From positions 1 to 30,187 of the forward strand of contig JBKEAN010000181.1 of NCBI GenBank assembly GCA_047972415.1: 30,187 nt of DNA, read 5' to 3'. The notes beneath the pieces are model-generated. The model had not been told where the DNA came from. It saw only the letters and a program-made list of their open reading frames with translations, and did no database searches. This DNA comes from Mangrovibacterium sp047972415. GTDB lineage: Bacteria; Bacteroidota; Bacteroidia; Bacteroidales; Prolixibacteraceae. How positions within the stretch are numbered: the first letter of the stretch is position 1; the number at the start of each line of letters is the position of its first letter. Position numbers and translations under genes: made by a program. Shown here piece after piece: positions 7,493 through 15,450 of this stretch.

Positions 7493-8272
7493 GTGATGCT
7501 AAGCAAAAACAAAATCAAGTTCATACAATCGCTTGCCCACAAAAAAGTGCGCGATCAGCAACAAGTTTTCCTGGTTGAAGGTGATAAATTGGTTACCGAA
7601 GCGCTGCAATCGGGTTTTAGGCTGAAGTTGCTATGTGCAACTCCCGGTTTTTTGTTGGAACATTCCCTACTAATAGGTACAAAAATCGAAGTGATTGAAA
7701 CCGATGCGGATGAGCTGAAGAAGGCCAGTTTGCTGCAATCGCCTCAAAACTCGCTGGCTGTGCTTGAAATGCCAACGGCAGATTTTAGCTTGAAACAGCT
7801 TGAAGGGAAACTGAGCCTGGCCCTCGATTTTATTCAGGACCCGGGGAACCTGGGAACAATTATCCGATTGGCCGATTGGTTTGGCATTGAACACCTGCTT
7901 TGTTCCGAAAACACCGTCGATTGTTTCAACCCAAAAGTTATTCAGGCCAGCATGGGCGCTATTTTGCGGGTCAAACTGCATTACCTCAACCTGCCCGAAA
8001 CGCTAAAAGAAGCTTCAAACACAAACCTTCCTGTTTACGGTGCCTATCTGGGGGGCGAAAACATTTACCGCGAAAAACTCAGCTCAAACGGAATTTTAGT
8101 GATGGGAAACGAGGGCAACGGCATCAGTACGGAAGTGGGGCAACTTGTGAGCCGGAAGGTTCACATTCCATCTTTTGGCAGAGGTGGCAGCGAGTCGCTC
8201 AACGTGTCCATGGCAACGGCCATTTGTTTATCCGAGTTCCGGAGAGGAATGCTTGAAATGTTGAAGCATTGA
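7493..8272 (+). CDS. TrmH/SpoU-family RNA methyltransferase, 259 aa
   Basis: An SPOUT-fold RNA 2'-O-methyltransferase. The N-terminal substrate-binding domain (KFIQSLAHKKVRDQQQVFLVEGDKLV, residues 9-35) is followed by the three SpoU motifs: motif 1 LDFIQDPGNLGTIIRLADWFG at about 111-131 with Asn119 and Arg125, motif 2 VMGNEGNGIS at 203-212, and motif 3 IPSFGRGGSESLNVSMA at 225-241 forming the SAM-binding knot. This combination fits the RlmB/TrmH subgroup acting on rRNA or tRNA; the exact nucleotide is not determinable. Start may be 7493 or the adjacent ATG at 7496. The gene diverges from tamL across a 210-bp region and converges on the FAD gene. Confidence 0.9.
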   Translation: MMLSKNKIKFIQSLAHKKVRDQQQVFLVEGDKLVTEALQSGFRLKLLCATPGFLLEHSLLIGTKIEVIETDADELKKASLLQSPQNSLAVLEMPTADFSLKQLEGKLSLALDFIQDPGNLGTIIRLADWFGIEHLLCSENTVDCFNPKVIQASMGAILRVKLHYLNLPETLKEASNTNLPVYGAYLGGENIYREKLSSNGILVMGNEGNGISTEVGQLVSRKVHIPSFGRGGSESLNVSMATAICLSEFRRGMLEMLKH

Positions 8273-8304
8273 ATGGTTGACTGAAACTGCTTCTCTTCCG
8301 TTCG

Positions 8305-9885
8305 TTAATCGATAATCCTTAATCCAATCCGCGACTTAAGCATTTCGGCAATGGCGTCGGCACAGCGCTCACCATCAATAGCCGACGAGGCAATTCCACC
8401 GGCATAGCCAGCACCTTCGCCGCAAGGGTACAGGTTTTTTATCCGAATATGTTGAAGCGTATCTTCATTCCGGGGGATACGTACCGGCGACGACGTGCGC
8501 GATTCAACCCCAAGCACCACTCCCTGGCTGGTGTTAAAACCACGGGCTTTCTTGTCGATCTGCAAAATCCCTTCGCGTAAGCGACTGCTGATGCGTTTGG
8601 GTAATTTATCGTGCAGGGCCGACGAAACCAGCCCGGGACGGTACGAACTTTCGGGCAAATCGGCCGAGCGGTGGCCCGAAACAAAATCGGAAATGCGTTG
8701 TGCCGGTGCAAACTGCGTGTGGCCGTTAAGTTCAAAGCAAAGTTTTTCAACTGACTTCTGAAACTCCAGCCCTGCAAAAACGCCGAAATGCTGAAACTCG
8801 CGCAAATCTTCGGGATGCACTTCAACAACCAGCCCCGAATTGGCAAACGGCGAGTTTCGTTGCGAAGGCGACATGCCATTCACCACCAGCTCGCCCGGCG
8901 ATGTGGCGGCCGGAACAATAAAACCACCTGGGCACATGCAAAACGAATACACCCCACGATCGTTTACCTGTTCTACAAACGAATAAATGGCAGCAGGCAA
9001 ATAAGGGCCGCGGTTGTCCTGATGGTATTGAATATTGTCGATTAAAGCTTGCGAATGCTCGATACGAACGCCCATAGCAAACGATTTGGCTTCGAGGTTC
9101 ACGCCACGACGGTTGAGCATTTCGTAAATATCGCGGGCCGAGTGACCGGTTGCCAGCACAACAGATGCACACGCAACCTGGGTTCCATCGGCCAGTACAA
9201 TGCCGGTGCATTTATCGCCGTTCAGTATTAAATCGCTCACACGGCTATTGAAGTGGATTTCGCCGCCGCTTGCCAGAATTTGTTCGCGCATACGGGCAAT
9301 AACGCCCGGCAGCTTATTGGTTCCAATATGCGGATGGGCATCAACCAGAATTTGCGGATCGGCACCAAACTGAACGAGTACTTCGAGCACTTTTTCCACA
9401 CTCCCGCGTTTTTTAGAGCGGGTGTACAACTTGCCGTCCGAAAAGGTTCCGGCACCACCTTCGCCATACCCGTAATTCGAATCCGGATCGACCAAATGCT
9501 CGCGGTGAATTTTGGCAATATCACGTTTGCGCTCGCTCACATTTTTACCGCGCTCAAACACAATCGGCTTATAACCAAGCTCGACGAGGCGCAACGCAGC
9601 AAACAAACCCGCCGGTCCGCTACCAATAATACCAACCGGCGTTTTGTGGGCCACATTGCCGTAGATGTAGGTTTTGTGTTCAGCTTGGGGCTCTTCACCC
9701 AAATACACCATTACCCCCAGGTTAATTTTAATCTGGCGCTGACGGGCATCAATAGAACGGCGGCGAACGACAATCGCTGTAATTTCGGAGTCATCAACTC
9801 CAAGTTTTGATGCAATAAGCGGACGGTAAAACTCTTCGGCCGACGCTTGTTTCGGTGTCAGGGACAGGTTGAAATCTTTCTTCAT
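8305..9885 (-). CDS. FAD-dependent oxidoreductase of the COG2509 type, 526 aa
   Basis: A large NAD(P)/FAD-dependent dehydrogenase of a widespread but uncharacterised family. Residues 1-80 form the family-specific N-terminal domain (with VVRRRSIDARQRQIKINLGV). A Rossmann FAD motif VGIIGSGPAGLFAALRL lies at about 84-100, and the family-specific loop NYGYGEGGAGTFSDGKLYTR at about 136-155. A second FAD contact ATGHSARDIYEML follows, and the C-terminal LYPCGEGAGYAGGIASSAIDG closes the flavin site. Length is normal. A perfect TACTTTTG -7 box lies 22 bp before the start. The reaction and substrate are unknown; cytosolic. Confidence 0.9.
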   Translation of the reverse strand: MKKDFNLSLTPKQASAEEFYRPLIASKLGVDDSEITAIVVRRRSIDARQRQIKINLGVMVYLGEEPQAEHKTYIYGNVAHKTPVGIIGSGPAGLFAALRLVELGYKPIVFERGKNVSERKRDIAKIHREHLVDPDSNYGYGEGGAGTFSDGKLYTRSKKRGSVEKVLEVLVQFGADPQILVDAHPHIGTNKLPGVIARMREQILASGGEIHFNSRVSDLILNGDKCTGIVLADGTQVACASVVLATGHSARDIYEMLNRRGVNLEAKSFAMGVRIEHSQALIDNIQYHQDNRGPYLPAAIYSFVEQVNDRGVYSFCMCPGGFIVPAATSPGELVVNGMSPSQRNSPFANSGLVVEVHPEDLREFQHFGVFAGLEFQKSVEKLCFELNGHTQFAPAQRISDFVSGHRSADLPESSYRPGLVSSALHDKLPKRISSRLREGILQIDKKARGFNTSQGVVLGVESRTSSPVRIPRNEDTLQHIRIKNLYPCGEGAGYAGGIASSAIDGERCADAIAEMLKSRIGLRIID

Positions 9886-9907
9886 TCAATGGTGTGTACT
9901 TGCCCGG

Positions 9908-9915
9908 CAAAAGTA
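9908..9915 (-). promoter_or_regulatory. Putative -7 box (TACTTTTG) for the FAD oxidoreductase gene
   Basis: On the minus strand the octamer TACTTTTG matches the Bacteroidota consensus TAnnTTTG exactly and ends 22 bases before the start codon at 9885. No convincing -33 TTG is at the usual distance. Its position in the short gap after porT suggests the FAD gene has its own promoter. Confidence 0.45.
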
Positions 9916-9942
9916 CAGATAAATGGGCAATCTGCCGAATGG

Positions 9943-10752
9943 CTATTCGAAATGGAAACTGAGGGTAAAAACATTCGAACGAATGTTCTTCAGCGCATGG
10001 GTATAGTACTGGCGTTGTTCGAGCGGGGCATCTCCCACCATGTTGCTCAACCCGATGCTCACTTTCAGCTCGGTTGAAAAACGGAAAAAACGGAGATAAC
10101 TGTCCAGCCCCACACCGGCTTCAAGGTAAAAACTCCCTTTTTTCAGCTGCACGAGGTCTTCTTCCGCCGATTTCGAAATATCGATGCGGTAAGCACAACC
10201 GCCTATTACATAGGGACGTTGATTATTTAATCGGCTGGACTTGTATTTAAGCAGAATCGGAAAATCAATCAGAGTTGATTTGATGGAAACAAATTGCAGG
10301 TCGGTGGTACCGGTGTTGACATCGTACACCGGAAGGTACTCGGCATTGGCCGATTCGCCGTTTTGAATGGAATAAACCAGCCGCCGTTCTCCGAAAGACA
10401 AGCCCGGCAGGAAACGCAAATCGAAATATTCGCCCAAGCGCAAGTTGGTTACAATAGCCACGGTTAAACCCGGGTTTATCGTTTGAATATCGGCACGCAC
10501 GGTATCGGTACGGTCAACTTCACCGGGAAACAGGCTTCCCCAGTCGGGGTTGTCGCGTACCACGGGGTTGCTGCCAATTGGCGACCAATGTTCCAGGCGA
10601 AAATCCTGTACATTCATCCCCAAACTAAAACCAAAGTGAATTTTGCGGTTATCAAAATTGGTCAAATTCAGCACGTGCGCTTTTTGAGCAAAGCCAGTTG
10701 CACCGAGCAAAAGAAGCAGTATGACGAAGAGTTGCTTTTTCAATGGATACAC
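9943..10752 (-). CDS. porT: PorT-family type IX secretion protein, 269 aa
   Basis: A Sec signal peptide (KKQLFVILLLLLGATGFAQ, residues 5-23) leads into a small beta-barrel protein: IHFGFSLGMNVQDFRL, then strands such as VAIVTNLRLGEYFDLRFLPGLSFGERRLVY, LIDFPILLKYKSSRLNNQRPYVIGGCAYRIDI, and a terminal Phe-rich strand VFTLSFHFE. This is the layout of PorT, an outer-membrane component needed for type IX secretion and gliding in Bacteroidota. The porT gene is commonly found directly after ubiE, as here (66-bp gap). The call rests on both pattern and context. It implies that the organism exports proteins through the T9SS; other T9SS genes lie elsewhere. Confidence 0.85.
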   Translation of the reverse strand: MYPLKKQLFVILLLLLGATGFAQKAHVLNLTNFDNRKIHFGFSLGMNVQDFRLEHWSPIGSNPVVRDNPDWGSLFPGEVDRTDTVRADIQTINPGLTVAIVTNLRLGEYFDLRFLPGLSFGERRLVYSIQNGESANAEYLPVYDVNTGTTDLQFVSIKSTLIDFPILLKYKSSRLNNQRPYVIGGCAYRIDISKSAEEDLVQLKKGSFYLEAGVGLDSYLRFFRFSTELKVSIGLSNMVGDAPLEQRQYYTHALKNIRSNVFTLSFHFE

Positions 10753-10818
10753 GTTTGCATTCCTATTGAGAACCGGATTTTTGTGAAATTATTGTTTTGG
10801 CCAGGCGGAAAAGCAAAT

Positions 10819-11541
10819 TTATTTACGCCCCAGGTAGATTGTTGCAATTCCCGAAGTTAACCGCCACTGGCGGGTTTCGGTAAAACCGGACCGTTTAAGT
10901 ACCGACAGAAAAGCCTGATCGTCGGGAAAAGCCATGACCGACACGGGCAAATAGCTGTATGCCGACGAGTCTTTCGAAATCATTCCGCCCAAACGGGGCA
11001 AAACCCGGAACGAATAAAACTGGTAAATTTGCTTAAACGGAAAATATTTCGGTTTTGAAAATTCCAGGATTACAGCAACCCCACCAGGTTTCAGCACCCG
11101 GTAAAATTCCTGCAAGCCTTTCTCCAGGTTTTCGAAGTTACGCACGCCAAACGCCACGGTAATTGCATCAAACGAAGCATCGGCAAAAGGCATATTTTCC
11201 GAATCGCCTTTCTGAAAGCTAATCAGCTTATCCAAACCGAGCCGTTTCACTTTATCAATCCCCACGTTAATCATTTGCTCCGAAAGGTCGAAGCCTACAA
11301 TTTGGTCGGGTTGAATGCGCGAAGCCTCAATCGCAAAATCGCCGGTGCCGGTAGCCACATCCAAAATACGTTTCGGTTGGTAGCTTTTTAAAATACGCAC
11401 AGCCTTTTTTCGCCATAACTTATCAATTCCCAAACTCAAAAAATGGTTCAGGAAATCGTATTTCGGCGCAATATTGTCGAACATCTGTTCAACCTGTTGT
11501 TTCTTGTTCTTGTCAGAATCCTGGTAAGGTGAAACTGTCAT
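10819..11541 (-). CDS. ubiE: Demethylmenaquinone methyltransferase UbiE/MenG, 240 aa
   Basis: A class I SAM-dependent methyltransferase that converts demethylmenaquinone to menaquinone, the last step of menaquinone synthesis. The SAM-binding loop is DVATGTGDFAI at 61-71; UbiE signatures are YDFLNHFLSLGIDKLWRKKA at 28-47 and the VAFGVRNFENLEKGLQEFYRVLKPGG region at about 129-154, followed by LEFSKP. The C-terminal SYLPVSVMAFPDDQAFLSVLKRSGF is also typical. Its ATG overlaps the TGA of the upstream AIR-synthase-like gene (ATGA at 11538-11541), so these two are co-translated. Bacteroidota respire with menaquinone, so the MenG role is more likely than the ubiquinone one. Confidence 0.95.
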   Translation of the reverse strand: MTVSPYQDSDKNKKQQVEQMFDNIAPKYDFLNHFLSLGIDKLWRKKAVRILKSYQPKRILDVATGTGDFAIEASRIQPDQIVGFDLSEQMINVGIDKVKRLGLDKLISFQKGDSENMPFADASFDAITVAFGVRNFENLEKGLQEFYRVLKPGGVAVILEFSKPKYFPFKQIYQFYSFRVLPRLGGMISKDSSAYSYLPVSVMAFPDDQAFLSVLKRSGFTETRQWRLTSGIATIYLGRK

Positions 11542-12578
11542 TCAGCGAGGGGGTTCATTTTATCAATAAAACCGAACGACTCGTCGTCGATCCGGATTTC
11601 ACCTTTGGTAACATGCCCCAAGGTGAAGAAGGGCAACTTGGTAGAGCTCATAAAATCGACAAAATCGTCGACTTTGGCAACCGGGACACCCACTATCAGG
11701 CGCCCCATTGATTCGCCAAACAAAAAGGCATCGTGGCGTATTTCTGCATCCGTTGTAATATCGAATCCCAAACCAACCGGCATACCGGCACGCAACAGCG
11801 AGAAAAACAAACCGCCTTTTCCAACCGGGCTGGCCGACGAAATCAGGTTTTTATCAATTAGTTGTGCCATCACCCCATGTAGTTTCACTTCCATATCAAT
11901 ATCGAATGTAGGTAGTGGCGAACCGGAAACCCCATGATAAAACTCGAGGTATTCAGACGAGTTAATGTCGTCAAACGAGCGTCCCAATACAAAAATATTG
12001 TTGCTTTTGGCTTTAAAATGATGGGTCAGTACTTTTTCTTTGTCGCTCACACTGCCCATCATGCTAATGATAATCGTTGGCGTTAATGGCCCGTGCGAGG
12101 CAAAACAGTCGAACCGGATTTTCCGATCCGAAATTTTAATCCCAAACTGAGCCGCTGCATTTTCCAGGCCTTGTTTGGCTCCCGAAGCAATAAATTGCCC
12201 GTTCGGGTCGGCAATATTGATGTGATACAGGAATGCGCTCACCGCCTGCGGTTTGGCACCAAAACAAACCATGCGCCGGGCTGCCCGGCTGATTAGAATT
12301 TCGGCGGCCGTTTTAGGATCATTTTCCAGGTGGTGGTGAAGGGCGTGCGTTGTCATCGACATCAGTTCACCACTGTCGGTGGTAAAAATACCCGAATCGT
12401 CGGTATCGTCGCTGCCCAGGTTTTCAAGCTTCACCCCCTCGTCGCTAAAATCATTAAAATAATTCACCGGGGCCAAATTTGGGTTGACCATTAGGTTAAA
12501 AACAATTTCATGAATATCTTTGGGTTCTTCAATTTGTTCAATGGTAAAAGCCTCTTTATTTTCGGTTATTTCAGCCAT
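11538..12578 (-). CDS. AIR synthase-related (PurM/PurL-like) protein, 346 aa
   Basis: A PurM-fold protein of the PurM/PurL/SelD/ThiL superfamily. The segment SDDTDDSGIFTTDSGELMSMTTHALHHHLENDPKTAAEILISRAARRMVCFGAKPQAVSAFLYH corresponds to the ATP-binding half. SPVGKGGLFFSLLRAGMPVGLGFDI is the conserved Gly-rich turn of the second half, followed by LIVGVPVAKVDDFVDFM. At 346 aa it is too short for a full PurL (over 1,200 aa) and differs from standard PurM; paralogues of this size are seen beside ubiE/porT in Bacteroidota, and they are usually annotated only as AIR synthase-related. Start set at MAEITEN (12578), since the longer frame to 12644 would cover the promoter. First gene of a three-gene operon with ubiE and porT. 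Confidence 0.82.
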   Translation of the reverse strand: MAEITENKEAFTIEQIEEPKDIHEIVFNLMVNPNLAPVNYFNDFSDEGVKLENLGSDDTDDSGIFTTDSGELMSMTTHALHHHLENDPKTAAEILISRAARRMVCFGAKPQAVSAFLYHINIADPNGQFIASGAKQGLENAAAQFGIKISDRKIRFDCFASHGPLTPTIIISMMGSVSDKEKVLTHHFKAKSNNIFVLGRSFDDINSSEYLEFYHGVSGSPLPTFDIDMEVKLHGVMAQLIDKNLISSASPVGKGGLFFSLLRAGMPVGLGFDITTDAEIRHDAFLFGESMGRLIVGVPVAKVDDFVDFMSSTKLPFFTLGHVTKGEIRIDDESFGFIDKMNPLAE

Positions 12579-12610
12579 AATTACGGGTTTTAAAGCTTGT
12601 TTCGCGAAAA

Positions 12611-12618
12611 CAAAAATA
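12611..12618 (-). promoter_or_regulatory. Putative -7 box (TATTTTTG) for the AIR synthase-like > ubiE > porT operon
   Basis: On the minus strand TATTTTTG matches TAnnTTTG exactly, 32 bases before the chosen ATG. A TTTG lies 23 bases further upstream, at the outer limit for a -33 element. The site sits in the divergent region shared with the SDR gene, next to a TACAAAT...ATTTGTA palindrome (12640-12664) that could serve as an operator for either side. Confidence 0.4.
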
Positions 12619-12688
12619 GTCAAGTAGATGACTTTTCCATACAAATTGAATACATTAATTTGTATTGTTTTTATTCAAGCGCTGAACT

Positions 12689-13447
12689 ATGACGCAAAAA
12701 AATGCATTAATTACCGGGGCCAGTTCCGGAATAGGGTTAGAAACAGCCCGTATCCTGGCACAAAACAACTTTAACCTGATTATTACCGGCCGAAGGGCCG
12801 AACGCCTCGAAAAACTGAAGAAAGAATTGGCCCAAACGGGTGTTGAAGTACTTTCACTGGTATTCGACGTACGCATTAAAAACGAAGTAGACCATGCACT
12901 TGCCAGCTTACCCGCCCCTTGGCGGCACATTGATGTGCTGATAAACAATGCCGGACTGGCAGCCGGGATGGAACCCATTTTTGCTGCCAATGCAGACGAC
13001 TGGGAACAAATGATTGACACCAACGTGAAAGGTTTGCTGTATGTTACCCGTACGGTTTCGGCCTGGATGGTTGAGCAACAATACGGCCATATCATCAACA
13101 TCAGTTCTATTGCCGGAAAAGAAGCTTACCCAAACGGCTCTGTGTATTGCGGAACAAAACATGCCGTTTCGGCTATCAGCAAAGCCATGCGCATTGAGCT
13201 GTCCCAGCATAATGTCAAAGTGGGAAGTATTTGTCCCGGTGCGGTTGACACCGAATTTTCCACCGTCCGGTTTAAAGGCGACAGCCAACGAGCTGCCAAC
13301 GTGTACAAAGGTTTTACCCCGCTATACGCCAAAGATATTGCCGAAACTATTTGGTTTATGGTTTCACGGCCAGCATCGGTGAACATTGACGATATACTGA
13401 TTATGCCCACAGCCCAGGCATCGGCCCGCGATATTGTGCGAAAATGA
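12689..13447 (+). CDS. Short-chain dehydrogenase, YdfG-like (3-hydroxy acid dehydrogenase group), 252 aa
   Basis: A classical SDR with every hallmark: nucleotide-binding TGASSGIG at 9-16, NNAG at 86-89, catalytic Ser at 139/140 (INISSIAG), and YCGTK with Tyr153 and Lys157. The C-terminal region (PGAVDTEFSTVRFKGD, and NIDDILIMPTAQAS) closely resembles E. coli YdfG, an NADP-dependent enzyme oxidising L-allo-threonine, serine and 3-hydroxy acids. Basic residues after strand beta2 (TGRRAERLEKL) favour NADP. The substrate is inferred from the family. The gene diverges from the AIR-synthase/ubiE operon and is followed after 138 bp by a dehydrogenase gene on the same strand. Confidence 0.88.
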   Translation: MTQKNALITGASSGIGLETARILAQNNFNLIITGRRAERLEKLKKELAQTGVEVLSLVFDVRIKNEVDHALASLPAPWRHIDVLINNAGLAAGMEPIFAANADDWEQMIDTNVKGLLYVTRTVSAWMVEQQYGHIINISSIAGKEAYPNGSVYCGTKHAVSAISKAMRIELSQHNVKVGSICPGAVDTEFSTVRFKGDSQRAANVYKGFTPLYAKDIAETIWFMVSRPASVNIDDILIMPTAQASARDIVRK

Positions 13448-13585
13448 ACCATCAACTTTAGATAATAGGCCCGAGCTTTTAGAAACCATCAATAAAAATC
13501 AATATCAAACAGCTGTATTCTAGCATCTAATGTCTGAATCCTACCTCTCAATATCTGAATTCCATCATCTAATATCAACAACAAA

Positions 13586-14665
13586 ATGACCTTATCAGCA
13601 TCATATTTAAAAGAATTTACCAAACAAGTATTTATTCAAATGGGTTGCCCGCCGCAACAGGCCGAAGAAGCAGCCGACTGTTTAAACCAAGCTGATTTGC
13701 GCGGAGTTGACTCGCACGGGGTGGCCCGGCTGAGCGGGTACGTCCGCCTTTGGGAATTGGGCCGTTTAAATGCTGCACCGAACATGAAAATTGTACACGA
13801 AACCCCATCCACCGCAGTACTGGACGGCGACCTTGGACTTGGCTTGGCCGTAGCCCCACATGCCATGCGCATTGCCATGGAAAAGGCCCGCAACGTTGGC
13901 AGTGGCTGGGTAGCCGTTAAAAACTCGAACCATTACGGTATTGCCGGCTACCACGCTATGATGGCGTTGGAACACGATATGATTGGTATTTCGCTCACCA
14001 ATGCCAGTCCGCTGGTATCGCCAACGTTCTCGAAAAGCCGCTTTTTGGGAACAAACCCCATTGCAGTGGCTATTCCGGCCATGCACGAAACGCCCGTGGT
14101 AATTGATATGGCTACCACCACCGTAGCCAATGGTAAACTGGAAGTACTCCAACGCAAAGGTGAGGAAATGCCGGTTGGCTGGGCTGCCGATAAAGAAGGA
14201 AATGCCACCACCGACCCCACCATCCTGAAAAAAGGCGGCTCGATGCTCCCGCTTGGAGGCGACCGCACCCACGGAGGACATAAAGGTTACTGCCTTGGAG
14301 CAATGGTCGATATTTTTTCGGCTGTTTTGTCGGGCGCTAACTACGGACCCTGGGTACCTCCGTTTGTGGCCTTCCTCGACCCGCCGGCAAACCCGGTTGG
14401 CGATGGCATCGGCCACTTTTTGGGCGCTTTCCGCATTGACGCTTTCCGCCCGGCTAACGAGTTTAAAGCCCATATGGACAACTGGATTAAAACTTTCCGC
14501 AACGCCGAAGTTGCTGCCGGTCAGGAACGGGTGCTAATTCCGGGCGACCCGGAACGCGAAACAACTGCCGAACGACTAAGGAACGGCGTTCCGGTACAAC
14601 AGGCTGTTGTTGACGACTTAAAAGCATTAGCCCAAAAATTCAAGCTCGAATTTAATCCTTTATAA
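13586..14665 (+). CDS. Ldh-family (malate/L-lactate/ureidoglycolate) dehydrogenase, 359 aa
   Basis: A member of the NAD(P)-dependent malate/L-sulfolactate/ureidoglycolate dehydrogenase family, which is unrelated in fold to classical lactate dehydrogenase. Visible signatures: ADLRGVDSHGVARLSGYV at 36-53 with the catalytic His44, the central VKNSNHYGIAGYHAM nucleotide/substrate loop, TNASPLVSPTFSKSRFLGTNPIAVAIPA, the VIDMATTTVANGKLEV segment, and GGHKGYCLGAMVDIFSAVLSG. Length is typical. The exact 2-oxo acid substrate cannot be read from the sequence. It ends one base before the next gene starts, so the two are co-transcribed, although the glycosyltransferase has no obvious metabolic link to it. 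Confidence 0.9.
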   Translation: MTLSASYLKEFTKQVFIQMGCPPQQAEEAADCLNQADLRGVDSHGVARLSGYVRLWELGRLNAAPNMKIVHETPSTAVLDGDLGLGLAVAPHAMRIAMEKARNVGSGWVAVKNSNHYGIAGYHAMMALEHDMIGISLTNASPLVSPTFSKSRFLGTNPIAVAIPAMHETPVVIDMATTTVANGKLEVLQRKGEEMPVGWAADKEGNATTDPTILKKGGSMLPLGGDRTHGGHKGYCLGAMVDIFSAVLSGANYGPWVPPFVAFLDPPANPVGDGIGHFLGAFRIDAFRPANEFKAHMDNWIKTFRNAEVAAGQERVLIPGDPERETTAERLRNGVPVQQAVVDDLKALAQKFKLEFNPL

Positions 14666-14666
14666 T

Positions 14667-15377
14667 ATGACCGAATACCTGATTATTACCCCAGTAAAAA
14701 ATTCGATTGAAACTACGCTCGAATCAGCACGCGCCATTAAAACGGCACGCGGAACAAACCGGCATATCATTTATAACGACTTCAGCACAACCGAAAATAA
14801 GGACCTGCTGGAACAACACCAGGCCGAAATTGGTTACGAGTTGGTGCATTTGGAAGATATTACCGACACACCATCGCCAAACTACCGCTTGGTACTTCAA
14901 ATTATACAACAAAAAGCGCTGGAGTTGAACGTTCCGCTGATTTTAGTGGAGTCGGACGTGATTGTGAAGCCCGAAACACTGAACGAACTGTATAAACGGA
15001 GCCAAACGTTGGAAAACTGCGGGATGATTGCCTCCATTACGGTTGACACGGAGGGCAACGTGAATTTTCCGTACCTCAAATTCAAATCGGAGAAGAAGCC
15101 GATTGTGACAACGCGCCATAGTTTAAGCTTTTGCTGCACGCTGCTAACTCCGTCTTTTCTGAAAAAATTCTCGTTCCAAAACCTTTCAAGCGAAAAGGAT
15201 TGGTACGATGTATTTATCTCGCACCAATCAACCAAACTGGGTTTTCGAAACTATGTATGTATGGACTTGCCGGTGGTACACAAGCCGCACAGCAGCCGTC
15301 CGTGGAAGATGCTGAAATATACCAATCCGCTGAAATATTATTTCCTGAAATACACGCGCGGAAAAGACCGGATTTAA
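14667..15377 (+). CDS. GT2-like glycosyltransferase, 236 aa
   Basis: The N-terminus (EYLIITPVKNSIETTLESARAI) and the following IIYNDFSTTENKDLLEQH have the GT-A nucleotide-binding pattern, and LILVESDVIVKPETLNELY holds the likely metal/donor Asp (ESD, at about residue 94). SSEKDWYDVFISHQSTKLGFRNYVCMDLPVVHKPH is a typical acceptor-side segment ending in a conserved His. There is no TM helix; a basic tail (KYTRGKDRI) may touch the membrane. The role would be sugar transfer to a surface glycan; donor and acceptor are unknown. The start is one base after the preceding stop, and the gene is closed by a strong terminator. Confidence 0.75.
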   Translation: MTEYLIITPVKNSIETTLESARAIKTARGTNRHIIYNDFSTTENKDLLEQHQAEIGYELVHLEDITDTPSPNYRLVLQIIQQKALELNVPLILVESDVIVKPETLNELYKRSQTLENCGMIASITVDTEGNVNFPYLKFKSEKKPIVTTRHSLSFCCTLLTPSFLKKFSFQNLSSEKDWYDVFISHQSTKLGFRNYVCMDLPVVHKPHSSRPWKMLKYTNPLKYYFLKYTRGKDRI

Positions 15378-15391
15378 ACCCGGTAATTGCA

Positions 15392-15428
15392 GAAAGCCCG
15401 GACTCGCTCAAGTCCGGGCTTTCTTTTT
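15392..15428 (+). terminator. Rho-independent terminator after the glycosyltransferase
   Basis: A perfect 13-bp stem (GAAAGCCCGGACT, 15392-15404, paired with 15411-15423) with a six-base loop is followed by five T on the plus strand. It ends the SDR/Ldh/glycosyltransferase side and may also help stop qorB, which converges on it, although no T run follows on the minus strand. Confidence 0.9.
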
Positions 15429-15450
15429 ATGCTGTTAAAAGCTGCACCAA

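Noticed and set aside
13448..13585. Quasi-repeats of ATCTAAT/ATCTGAAT in the gap before the Ldh-family gene
   Set aside because: Units are short and irregular with no fixed period; could be chance in a pyrimidine-rich spacer.
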